Part shown: positions 32,569-41,497 of the stretch, piece after piece
Layout: each line of letters starts with the position of its first letter
Position numbering within the stretch: the first letter of the stretch is position 1
DNA from: Shimia sp047124445
GTDB taxonomy: Bacteria; Pseudomonadota; Alphaproteobacteria; Rhodobacterales; Rhodobacteraceae
DNA length: 64,000 nt
Assembly: GCF_047124445.1 (NCBI RefSeq)
Contig: NZ_CP138921.1
Span: 3,224,001 to 3,288,000, forward strand
Reading direction: 5' to 3'
Translations under genes and position numbers: made by a program
Notes under the pieces: generated by a model
What the model was told of the DNA's origin: nothing
Database searches by the model: none
What the model saw: only the letters and a program-made list of their open reading frames with translations

Positions 32569-33645
32569 TTAGGCCTGCGGTGTAATTGCTATCAGGTGGT
32601 TGTCCCACTGCAGGGGGTGCTGTGCTAGCGTGTCCACCGCATCGCCAATCAAGCCGGTGCCCGTGGTGAAGAGGAAGTTTTGATCTGCGGGGCCAATGCC
32701 GCAAATATCTTCGGCCGGAAGATGGGCGAGCACACGGTCTGACTCGACATCAAAGACCTGCCAGAAACCACCGCGCGGTGATGTGATGGCAACTTTGTCC
32801 CCGTCGCCGGAAAAGGACACGCTGCCCGCATAGCCTTGCATGTCGAGGTGAAGTTTGCCGGGGATTCTGCGCAACCGATAGGGCGCACCGCGTCGGTGCA
32901 GGCCAAGCAGCGGTGGAGATTGGTTTCTGGCGCCCTGCCATTGCATCGCGAAGGCCACCAAACCATCCGCGCGGACCGCGAGGTGGCGGATCGAGTTTTT
33001 GTGCAGGCTAGCAGTCAGATCGACCCGTTCCTGGATTTCGCCTGCCAAGCTGACATAGCTGAGATTGGGTTGCATCACCGGGATGTTGAGCTTGCTGCGG
33101 CCCATGTCAGGGTGGGTCTCGATGCCGCCGTTGGCAACGACCAGGGTCTCCTCATCTGGCAAGAGTTTGAGGTCATGCGGGCCAACGCCACCAGAGGAAA
33201 ACTCGCCAGTGCGGGTGTAGTTCTGGGTCACGTCCCAGAGGCCAATGACGCCCTCGCCAGCTTCATAGTTATTCTCGGACGTGAAAAGCGTGGTCCCGTC
33301 GGCAGAGAAGGCGCCGTGGCCGTAGAAGTGGCGGCCTTCCGGCGCGGTGATGGTTTTTAGGACCGCACCGTCGCGGCAATCCATGACCAAGGCGAAGGTG
33401 CCTGGGCGGCGGGCGAAGGCAACGGCTTCGGCGCGATCGGGATGGGCGGCGGCGGCGTGGCCACGGGCGGGCAAAGGGATGGTGAAGGTGATCTCGCCGG
33501 TCGTGGTGAGACCTGCGAGCAGATAGGTGCCGTCAGGGGCGCGGGCGGCGGAGAGATAGTCCGGCGTGCCCACGCTGCTCCACCCCGCGCTGGGCAGGAG
33601 GCTGGTGGCGGCAAGGCCCGCGAGCATGCAGCGCCGGGTGACCAT
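32569..33645 (-). CDS. DUF1513 domain beta-propeller-like periplasmic protein
   Basis: The 358-residue protein begins TRRCMLAGLAATSLLPSAG, a twin-arginine-like or Sec signal. The mature part has repeated strand motifs with internal GDGDKVAITSPRGG and HFYGHGAFSADGTTLFTSEN, typical of the DUF1513 family found beside imelysins in iron-regulated clusters. Its role is unproven; a periplasmic partner in iron uptake is the best inference from context. It overlaps the preceding imelysin stop by one base (TGATG). Confidence 0.85.
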   Translation of the reverse strand: MVTRRCMLAGLAATSLLPSAGWSSVGTPDYLSAARAPDGTYLLAGLTTTGEITFTIPLPARGHAAAAHPDRAEAVAFARRPGTFALVMDCRDGAVLKTITAPEGRHFYGHGAFSADGTTLFTSENNYEAGEGVIGLWDVTQNYTRTGEFSSGGVGPHDLKLLPDEETLVVANGGIETHPDMGRSKLNIPVMQPNLSYVSLAGEIQERVDLTASLHKNSIRHLAVRADGLVAFAMQWQGARNQSPPLLGLHRRGAPYRLRRIPGKLHLDMQGYAGSVSFSGDGDKVAITSPRGGFWQVFDVESDRVLAHLPAEDICGIGPADQNFLFTTGTGLIGDAVDTLAQHPLQWDNHLIAITPQA

Positions 33646-34661
33646 CAGTCGCCGTCCAGCGCGTTGAAGCCTGCGGTGACATCTAGGGCTGGGCCCAGTT
33701 CTTGCAACACGATGTCGCGGATGTTGCCGATGTATTGTTGCAGGATCTCAACGCGTAGTCGGCCCTGGATTTCGGAAACACCGGCAAAGGCTGGGTCAGC
33801 TTCAAGTTCGGTGGCGTGGCCGAGGGCAAGCGAAAAGGCAGCGGTGAGGTTTTTGGCGGGTGCCGAGGTTTGCGCCGCAAGCAGGGCGGCAAGCTGCTCC
33901 AATGCGTTCAGAGAGACGGTGATGTTTTGCAGGCTGCGTTCTGAGCGGCGGGCTTCGGCGCGCAAAGGGCGGGGTTTGTCGAATGTGCCAAGCGGGCGGC
34001 CTAGGCGGGCGTCGGCGTTGAACTGCAGGCCGGTATCGAGTGTCTTGAAGAGTTCGGCCACGGCGGCGAGGTCCGTGGTGTAGGGGCCGTCGTCTGACGG
34101 GGTGCGCATGAGATCGGCGTAGCTGGTTTGCCAATCCGCCAGAATGGCGTTGGCGTTGCGGTCAATATCATTGGTGACGGCTTGGATCAGCGTGCAGCGG
34201 TAGGCATCGCTGCCCAAGGTCTGGATACGCTCGTCATAGAGCAGGAACTCCAGCGCAAAGAAGCCGTGGGCGGCGATGGAAACTTCGGCGAAGGCGTCGG
34301 CATCCGATACAGCAGGGTCTTCGGTGGTGATCAGCCTGGAGAGGGCTTTGGGGGTGAAGCCTTTGGTGTCGGGCCAGAAGGCGAGGGAGAAAGCACGTTC
34401 CTCCTCTTCGGTGGGGCCAAAGCGCAGGTGGCTGACCGCCATCCAGGCGTCAAAGCCCTCGTGATAGGCGGCGCGCAGGGCGGCGGAGTCGCTGGCGCAG
34501 TCCTCTGCGGCGGTGTTTTTCAGGGTGCCGGTGCCCTCTGTCAGGGTAGTGAACCCTGGCAAGATATGCTGGTCGATGGCTGTGTCCACCAGCGCAGCTG
34601 GGTCCAGCGCCCATGCGGGTTGCGCGAGCAGGAGTGAGGTGGTCAGGGCAAGCAGGCGCAT
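33645..34661 (-). CDS. Imelysin family protein (peptidase M75 fold)
   Basis: The 338-residue protein has a signal peptide (MRLLALTTSLLLAQPAWA) and an imelysin domain (IDQHILPGFTTLTEGTGTL, and the GxHxxE-like FFALEFLLYDE at about residue 145). Imelysin-like proteins (IrpA, EfeO C-terminus) are periplasmic or surface proteins of iron acquisition and are not proven peptidases. The ATG at 34661 lies three bases after the previous stop; an in-frame TTG at 34667 is less likely. It is the third gene of the minus-strand iron cluster. Confidence 0.9.
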   Translation of the reverse strand: MRLLALTTSLLLAQPAWALDPAALVDTAIDQHILPGFTTLTEGTGTLKNTAAEDCASDSAALRAAYHEGFDAWMAVSHLRFGPTEEEERAFSLAFWPDTKGFTPKALSRLITTEDPAVSDADAFAEVSIAAHGFFALEFLLYDERIQTLGSDAYRCTLIQAVTNDIDRNANAILADWQTSYADLMRTPSDDGPYTTDLAAVAELFKTLDTGLQFNADARLGRPLGTFDKPRPLRAEARRSERSLQNITVSLNALEQLAALLAAQTSAPAKNLTAAFSLALGHATELEADPAFAGVSEIQGRLRVEILQQYIGNIRDIVLQELGPALDVTAGFNALDGD

Positions 34662-34663
34662 GG

Positions 34664-36175
34664 TCAAAGGCTTTCGATAAATCGGATGAGAGCGGCGCGG
34701 TCGGCAGGCGGCATGGCGACCACGGTGTCACGGGCGGATTGCGCTTCACCGCCATGCCAGAGAATGGCTTCGAGGATGTTGCGCGCTCGGCCGTCGTGCA
34801 GGAATTGCGTGTGGCCAGAAACCTGACCGGTGAGGCCGATGCCCCAGAGCGGTGGCGTGCGCCATTCGTGGCCGGTGGCGCGCCCTTCGGGGCGGTTGTC
34901 GGCCAACTCTGGCCCCATGTCGTGCAGCAGCATGTCGGTGTAAGGCCAGATCAGCTGAAAGCTTTGGGCGGGTTGGTCTTCGAGCCGGTGGGTCACAAAG
35001 GACGGCGTGTGGCAGGAGGCGCAGCCAGTGGTGTGGAAGACTTCCTTGCCGCGCAGCACCTCGGGATCGTCCACGTCGCGGCGGGCGGGCACGGCGAGGT
35101 TGGCGCTGTAGAAAGTCACAAGGTCGAGGCCGATCTCATCGACCTCAAAAACACGCACGTCGCCGTCGCCGTGTGGGCTGTTGATGCAGTCGACCTGTGC
35201 CGGAGTGCAATCGCCGTGACCTGCTTCAAACAGCGGCGTGGAGATGCCGATGTCAGCAGCAAAGGCGGCGGCGGATTGCTGGCGCAGGGTTGGCGCGCCA
35301 GCCTTGAGGCCAAACCGGCCTAGCATCGGACGTTGATATTCGACGGACCATGTGATGTTTGCCCGGCCGGAGATGCCGTCGCCGTTTGCGTCGTCTGGAT
35401 CAGCATTTGCGAGGATGTCACCGGCCGGGATTGCGTCCAACAGACCGAGGCCAATCATTTGCGGCGCCACGCGCGGGCTGAGCATCACGTCGGGGTGCAG
35501 GGGGCCATAGCCAAGGTCTTGCAGGGCATACGATGGGCGGCGCAGAGTGGCGGTCTCGCCGCCGGACAGCTCGACGTCGAACTCTTCGAAAGAGACTTCG
35601 ATTCGGGCTTCGGCAGGGTGGCCGGGCAGGCTGAAATCTTGAATTTGGGAGCCGTAGGTTGGCTCTGGCCGCGTGGCGAGGAAGTCTTCGATCTCGTAAA
35701 TCTGATCGGCTTGTTGACCCGGGATGGCGAGTTTGATCGCCAGAGACAGAGCGTCATCGGCAGGGCCATCTGGCGCGTGGCCACGTCCGGATTTCTGGTG
35801 GCAACCTAGGCAATTGCGTGCGTTGTAGAGCGGGCCAAGACCGTCAGAGGCCAGTGTTGAACTGGGCGCGGAGACCCAGAGCTTGTCAAACATCGCTTCG
35901 CCTAAGCGGAAGGTCAGACCATCGTCTTTGCTCAGGTTTGCGCTGGGTTGTTTGAAGGCCAAAGCGTCCTTGCGCACCGGTACGGTGGTGGCACCGCCGG
36001 GACGGGATTCAAACTTTTGCGGTTTTGAGAAATCGGTGGGCGCGGCGGTCACGCCTTGGATGCGTTTGGTCTCGGCGTCGGTTCGGGGCACCACATTGAG
36101 GTGACGGTCATCGAGAGCGTGCACCGATGTGGCGGCGAGGAAAGCGCAGAAGACCGTGGCTGAGGAATTTCGCAT
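34664..36175 (-). CDS. Di-haem thiol-oxidoreductase-like protein (DUF1111)
   Basis: The 503-residue protein has a signal peptide (MRNSSATVFCAFLAATSVHA) and two c-type haem sites: NCLGCHQKSG (~residue 118) and GCASCHTPS (~residue 410). The family (DUF1111, CxxCH peroxidase-like) is a standard partner of imelysins in iron-regulated loci. A role in periplasmic iron reduction or oxidation is inferred from that partnership. A terminator-like hairpin lies between it and the upstream imelysin gene. Confidence 0.9.
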   Translation of the reverse strand: MRNSSATVFCAFLAATSVHALDDRHLNVVPRTDAETKRIQGVTAAPTDFSKPQKFESRPGGATTVPVRKDALAFKQPSANLSKDDGLTFRLGEAMFDKLWVSAPSSTLASDGLGPLYNARNCLGCHQKSGRGHAPDGPADDALSLAIKLAIPGQQADQIYEIEDFLATRPEPTYGSQIQDFSLPGHPAEARIEVSFEEFDVELSGGETATLRRPSYALQDLGYGPLHPDVMLSPRVAPQMIGLGLLDAIPAGDILANADPDDANGDGISGRANITWSVEYQRPMLGRFGLKAGAPTLRQQSAAAFAADIGISTPLFEAGHGDCTPAQVDCINSPHGDGDVRVFEVDEIGLDLVTFYSANLAVPARRDVDDPEVLRGKEVFHTTGCASCHTPSFVTHRLEDQPAQSFQLIWPYTDMLLHDMGPELADNRPEGRATGHEWRTPPLWGIGLTGQVSGHTQFLHDGRARNILEAILWHGGEAQSARDTVVAMPPADRAALIRFIESL

Positions 36176-36194
36176 GGCTGGCCTTGGAAAGGAA

Positions 36195-36222
36195 AAAGGG
36201 GCAGCGGGATAGCCGCCCCTTT
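36195..36222 (-). terminator. Intercistronic terminator-like hairpin in the iron cluster
   Basis: On the minus strand, AAAGGGGC pairs with GCCCCTTT around a 12-base loop that can pair further (GGC/GCT). TTTTTCC follows. It would reduce transcription from the imelysin gene at 36.2-37.5 kb into the di-haem gene, or end the mRNA there. Confidence 0.75.
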
Positions 36223-36247
36223 GAAGTCTTAGTGGTCTGTGACCTTA

Positions 36248-37507
<1,260 letters not shown>

Positions 37508-37542
37508 GGAATCCATTCCCTGTTAGCGAATTTGCGCCATAA

Positions 37543-37567
37543 CTGACTAGTTTTGTCGACTACGTCA
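37543..37567 (-). promoter_or_regulatory. Putative promoter/operator of the imelysin gene
   Basis: On the plus strand, CTGACTAGTTTTGTC is followed by GACTACGTCA. TGACTAGT and ACTACGTCA form an imperfect inverted repeat around TTTGTCG. On the minus strand a TTGACG -35 box overlaps it, with a weak -10 about 17-18 bases on. The CTGACT-N2-TTTTGTC core recurs upstream of the peroxidase gene. Confidence 0.6.
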
Positions 37568-37639
37568 ATCCTTATTAATTTTGTATGTTTTTGAGTGCGG
37601 CAGAATGTCCCGCACTCAAATATGCATGCAAAACACAGC

Positions 37640-38767
37640 TTATTCCTCGTCAAGCAGGTGTTCATAGCGGGCGTCCGTCAGGGTTTTGAGGAAGGCGACA
37701 ATAGCGTCGATGCGCTGGTCATCTAGGGCAGGACCATGGGTAAGTTCCTCAAAGGCCAGTGTCGCTGGTACGGCTGGCATGCGGAAGGTTTCGCCGGTTT
37801 CCGGGTTGGTGCGGCGCTTCACGTCAGTGGTGTTGAACTGATTATAAAACAGCACCACGGTGCGCAGGTCTTCAAACACGCCGTTGTGCATGTATGGGCC
37901 CGTGACGGCCACGTTGCGCAGGGTTGGGGTTTTGAATTTGCCGCGCAGGGTTGGGTTCTTCTCCATGTCCGGATGCGCGGCGAGGCCAACATCGACGGTG
38001 CCACGGGGTACACCGTTCATCTCGCGTAGCGCCAGATTCTCCGGCACACCGATGTTGTGGTATTCGTAGTTGGTAAAGGTTTCCTGCGGGTCCAATTGGC
38101 TTTGGCCAAGCTGGTGGCAGAGGTTGCAGTTGGTAAATTGCTCGGAGAAGAAAAGGACCCGGCCCAAGTCTTCTTCGCGGGTCAATTCGACCTCTCCACG
38201 CAGGAAACGGTCATATTTACTGTCAAATGGCGCAAAAGCGTCGGTGCGCTCAAATGCGGCGATGGCGTCGGTCATGGCGGCATACCCTGTTTGCGGGTCG
38301 TTCAAAACGTCGCCGTCAAACAGCGCCGGGAAGGCTTGAGTGTAGACCGGATCTTCAAGCAGGCGGGCGACAACGGCGGCTTCGTCTGCCATACTCATCT
38401 CGATGGGATTCAGTGGCGGGCCGCCTGCCTGATCTTCCAACCGATTGGCGCGACCATCCCAGAACTGACCGCCCGCCCAAATGCCGTCGGCGTTTTTATG
38501 AAACTCCGGGGTGAAGCTGGCGTAGGCGGCGCTGGGCGCGTTGCGATCGCCAAGCGAGTGACCGTCATCGCCAATCGAGGCCATGCCGCGTGGATCGGCA
38601 AAGCCATTTTCCGGATCGTGGCAGGTGGCACAGGATTGCGTGCGGTTGGCCGACAGGTTCACGTCAAAGAACAGGCGTTCTCCGAGGGCTTCTAGGGTGG
38701 TGGGGACGTCTTCCGCCAAAGCTGGCGAGGAGGCGAGCACACATGCAATGGCGAGAGAGCGATACAT
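37640..38767 (-). CDS. Di-haem cytochrome c peroxidase (MauG/CcpA family)
   Basis: The 375-residue protein has a signal peptide (MYRSLAIACVLASSPALA) and two CxxCH haem sites: SCATCHDPENGF (~residue 48) and NCNLCHQLG (~residue 220). This is the bacterial CCP/MauG layout, which reduces peroxide in the periplasm or oxidises a protein partner. It is transcribed in the same direction as the imelysin cluster with a separate promoter region. Its place at the head of the iron cluster suggests it could act on iron or on the imelysin system. Confidence 0.93.
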   Translation of the reverse strand: MYRSLAIACVLASSPALAEDVPTTLEALGERLFFDVNLSANRTQSCATCHDPENGFADPRGMASIGDDGHSLGDRNAPSAAYASFTPEFHKNADGIWAGGQFWDGRANRLEDQAGGPPLNPIEMSMADEAAVVARLLEDPVYTQAFPALFDGDVLNDPQTGYAAMTDAIAAFERTDAFAPFDSKYDRFLRGEVELTREEDLGRVLFFSEQFTNCNLCHQLGQSQLDPQETFTNYEYHNIGVPENLALREMNGVPRGTVDVGLAAHPDMEKNPTLRGKFKTPTLRNVAVTGPYMHNGVFEDLRTVVLFYNQFNTTDVKRRTNPETGETFRMPAVPATLAFEELTHGPALDDQRIDAIVAFLKTLTDARYEHLLDEE

Positions 38768-38782
38768 TTGGGTGTCTCATTT

Positions 38783-38799
38783 CTGACTTCTTTTGTCAG
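38783..38799 (-). promoter_or_regulatory. Operator-like inverted repeat upstream of the peroxidase gene
   Basis: CTGAC-TTCTTTT-GTCAG is a perfect 5+7+5 inverted repeat lying 16-32 bases upstream of the start. It matches the imelysin upstream site at 13 of its first 15 positions, which points to a shared regulator. Confidence 0.6.
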
Positions 38800-38822
38800 C
38801 TTTGCGCCTGTTTGTGGAAATG

Positions 38823-38841
38823 GTCAACGGACACTGTTGAC
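38823..38841 (-). promoter_or_regulatory. Second inverted repeat upstream of the peroxidase gene
   Basis: GTCAAC-GGACACT-GTTGAC is a perfect 6+7+6 inverted repeat with the same seven-base spacing as the site at 38783. It lies between the peroxidase gene and the terminator at 38853. Confidence 0.5.
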
Positions 38842-38852
38842 GCACCCAACAA

Positions 38853-38882
38853 AAAAGCCCCCGGCAGTGCGAGGGCTTTTGT
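38853..38882 (-). terminator. Terminator of the enoyl-CoA hydratase gene
   Basis: AAAAGCCC and GGGCTTTT pair around a 12-base loop. On the minus strand the stem is followed by a run of T. It lies 17 bases after the hydratase stop. Confidence 0.8.
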
Positions 38883-38898
38883 TTGATTTTGGGTAGGA

Positions 38899-39675
38899 TC
38901 AGCGGTCGCGGAATTGCGCTTCGCGTTTTTCCATGAAGGCTGCCATGCCTTCTTTTTGATCTTCGGTCGCAAACAGCGAGTGGAAGGCGCGGCGTTCAAA
39001 CAGGAGGCCTTCGCGCAAGGAGCTTTCAAAGCTGCGGTTCACAGCTTCTTTAGCGGTGCGTGCTGCGATCAGGGATTTCTCCGCGATCTTCTGTGCTGCG
39101 CCCATGGTTTCTTCCATCAGCTTTTTCGGAGGCACAACGCGGGACACAAGGCCGGAGCGCTCTGCTTCTGCGGCGTCCATGAAGCGGCCGGTGAGGTTCA
39201 TGTCCATGGATTTGGACTTGCCTACGGCGCGGGTCAGGCGCTGGCTGCCGCCGATGCCGGCGATCACGCCGAGATTGATCTCTGGCTGGCCAAACTTCGC
39301 GGTCTCAGAGGCGATGATGAAGTCACAGGCCATGGCGAGCTCGCAACCACCGCCGAGGGCGTAGCCGGAGACGGCCGCGATGACGGGCTTGCGGATTTCC
39401 TGGATGCGGTCGCCAAACTCGGCAAACAAGTTTGAGAGGTTCACGTCTGCGAAACTCATCGAAGACATCTCTTTGATGTCCGCGCCCGCAGCGAAGGCTT
39501 TCTCAGAGCCGGTGATCACGATGCAGCGCACTTTGTCGTTGGCATCCGCGCTTTCCAGAGCTTCCTGCAGTTCGCCGATCAGCTGTTGGCTGAGCGCGTT
39601 CAGGGCGTCCGGGCGGTTGAGTTTGATAAGGGCGACGTGGTCTTCGATTTCGACGATGATCGTCTCAAAAGCCAT
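38899..39675 (-). CDS. Enoyl-CoA hydratase (crotonase family)
   Basis: The ~258-residue protein has the crotonase fold: VALIKLNRPDALNALS, the oxyanion-hole AGADIKEMSSM, GYALGGGCELAMACDF, and EINLGVIAGIGGSQRLTRAVG, with both catalytic glutamates in place for short-chain enoyl-CoA hydration in beta-oxidation or amino-acid breakdown. The ATG at 39675 gives the common N-terminus; an ATG at 39690 five residues earlier has a GGAAC before it and cannot be excluded. It is 63 bases from mutM on the same strand. Confidence 0.93.
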   Translation of the reverse strand: MAFETIIVEIEDHVALIKLNRPDALNALSQQLIGELQEALESADANDKVRCIVITGSEKAFAAGADIKEMSSMSFADVNLSNLFAEFGDRIQEIRKPVIAAVSGYALGGGCELAMACDFIIASETAKFGQPEINLGVIAGIGGSQRLTRAVGKSKSMDMNLTGRFMDAAEAERSGLVSRVVPPKKLMEETMGAAQKIAEKSLIAARTAKEAVNRSFESSLREGLLFERRAFHSLFATEDQKEGMAAFMEKREAQFRDR

Positions 39676-39738
39676 GAGTAATGCTTTCATTGTTCCGGTC
39701 AGGAGTGATTGATTATCATTTGATACATATGGATCAAG

Positions 39739-40590
39739 CTATCTTTGGCATTGCGCGCAGTAGAAAGACGAGCGCCCAGATTGGGTGATTCGGCTTATTT
39801 TGCTAGTGCAATCGGGGGTTTTGCAGGGTTCGCCCTCCCGTCCATAGACGTCAAAACTGTGTTGAAAATACCCCAGTTCGCCGTCAGCTTGGCGAAAGTC
39901 ACGCAACGAACTTCCCCCGGCTTCGATGGCCTCCTGTAGCACTTGGCGGATGATGGGCACAAGACTGTGTACGCGGGACTGCGAGATGGCCCCAGCTTTG
40001 CGTTTTGGCGCTATCCCTGCGCGAAAAAGGGCTTCGCAGACATAGATGTTGCCCAAGCCCGCAACGATGCGCTGATCCAGCAGGGCTGATTTGATCGGTG
40101 TGTTTTTCCCGGCGAGTCGCTCGGCCAGATAGGATTCGTGAAAATCGTTGCCCAGAGGTTCCGGCCCAAGTTTGGCAATCAGCGGGTGGGTTTCGGTGTT
40201 GTCCGAAGGCAGAAGGTCCATCGCCCCAAAGCGGCGCGGGTCGTTGAAGGTGATGCGCGCGCCGTTGTCCATGTCAAAGACCACGTGGTCGTGTTTCTCA
40301 GATTGCGGATGGTCATGGGCAAATTGTCCCAGGGGATCGCCGGAGACGGTCATGCGGCCGGACATGCCAAGGTGAATGAGCAGCGACTCGTTGGTGTCGA
40401 GATCCGCCAGGATGTATTTGGAGCGACGGCGCAACTGCGTGACCCTCGCGCCAGTAAGACGTTCAGCCATGCGCTCAGGCAAAGGCCAGCGCAGGTCAGG
40501 ACGGTTGACTTGCGCGCGGGCAATGGTGGCGCCCTCCATGGCCGGTTGCAGGCCGCGGCGCACGGTTTCGACTTCGGGCAGTTCGGGCAT
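39739..40590 (-). CDS. mutM: Formamidopyrimidine-DNA glycosylase (Fpg)
   Basis: MutM excises 8-oxoguanine and formamidopyrimidines and cleaves the abasic site. The 283-residue protein begins PELPEVETVRRGL (catalytic Pro1 and Glu2), has the middle LGNIYVCEALFRAGI helix-two-turn-helix, and ends with a zinc finger CKTPDC ... FYCAQCQ. All key residues are present. It is divergent from ubiE. Confidence 0.97.
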   Translation of the reverse strand: MPELPEVETVRRGLQPAMEGATIARAQVNRPDLRWPLPERMAERLTGARVTQLRRRSKYILADLDTNESLLIHLGMSGRMTVSGDPLGQFAHDHPQSEKHDHVVFDMDNGARITFNDPRRFGAMDLLPSDNTETHPLIAKLGPEPLGNDFHESYLAERLAGKNTPIKSALLDQRIVAGLGNIYVCEALFRAGIAPKRKAGAISQSRVHSLVPIIRQVLQEAIEAGGSSLRDFRQADGELGYFQHSFDVYGREGEPCKTPDCTSKISRITQSGRSSFYCAQCQR

Positions 40591-40747
40591 TTGTGCTCCT
40601 AAAGATCAACTTGGCAAAGAATGCGCAAAGACTTGCAGGATACGCAAGCGGGGGTGATGTGGTTTGCATTTGTCGGGTGCCAAATCAGCGCATTGTACCT
40701 GTTTGGACGGCCCTATATGAATGTGGCAACCAAGAGGATTTCGCATC

Positions 40748-41497
40748 ATGGCGGACAGCAAAAACACCACCCATTTCGGCTTTGAAACCGTGCCGGAAAG
40801 CGAAAAGGCCGGGCGCGTTCAGGGCGTGTTTGGGTCGGTTGCCAGCAAATACGACATTATGAATGACGTGATGTCGATGGGCATCCACCGCATCTGGAAA
40901 GATGCGATGATGGATTGGTTGGCACCACGTCCGGGGCAGAAGTTACTCGATGTGGCTGGCGGCACCGGCGATGTGTCGTTCAAGTTTCTGAAGCGGGCCG
41001 GTCATGGTCATGCGACTGTCTGCGATCTGACTGAGCCGATGTTGGTCGAAGGCCGCAAACGGGCCGAAGCGGACCATATGGCGGAGAGCCTTGATTGGGT
41101 TGTGGGTGATGCGATGGCGTTGCCGTTTGAGGACAATACCTTTGACGTCTACACAATCAGCTTTGGCATCCGGAACGTGACCCGTCCGCAGGAAGCGTTG
41201 AATGAAGCGTTTCGGGTGTTGCGTCCTGGTGGGCGCTTGATGGTGCTGGAATTCAGCCAAATCCCCAACGACATGATGCAGAAGGTCTATGACCTCTATT
41301 CTTTCAACATCATTCCGCAGATGGGCAAGGTGATCGCCAATGATCGCGACAGCTATCAGTATTTGGTGGAAAGCATCCGTAAGTTCCCGGACCAAGACAC
41401 GTTCCTGGACATGGTGAAAGCTGCTGGGTTTGAGAATGCCAAGTATCGCAATCTGACAATGGGCATTGCCGCGCTGCACTCGGGTTGGAAGCTGTGA
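40748..41497 (+). CDS. ubiE: Ubiquinone/menaquinone C-methyltransferase UbiE
   Basis: UbiE methylates the ring carbon of demethyl-quinones using S-adenosylmethionine. The 249-residue protein has the SAM motif LLDVAGGTGDVSFKFL, MNDVMSMGIHRIWKD, and GGRLMVLEFSQIP. The ATG at 40748 is chosen over an upstream in-frame start at 40721 because it gives the conserved MADSKNTTHFGF N-terminus. Its stop overlaps the ubiB GTG (GTGA). Confidence 0.97.
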   Translation: MADSKNTTHFGFETVPESEKAGRVQGVFGSVASKYDIMNDVMSMGIHRIWKDAMMDWLAPRPGQKLLDVAGGTGDVSFKFLKRAGHGHATVCDLTEPMLVEGRKRAEADHMAESLDWVVGDAMALPFEDNTFDVYTISFGIRNVTRPQEALNEAFRVLRPGGRLMVLEFSQIPNDMMQKVYDLYSFNIIPQMGKVIANDRDSYQYLVESIRKFPDQDTFLDMVKAAGFENAKYRNLTMGIAALHSGWKL

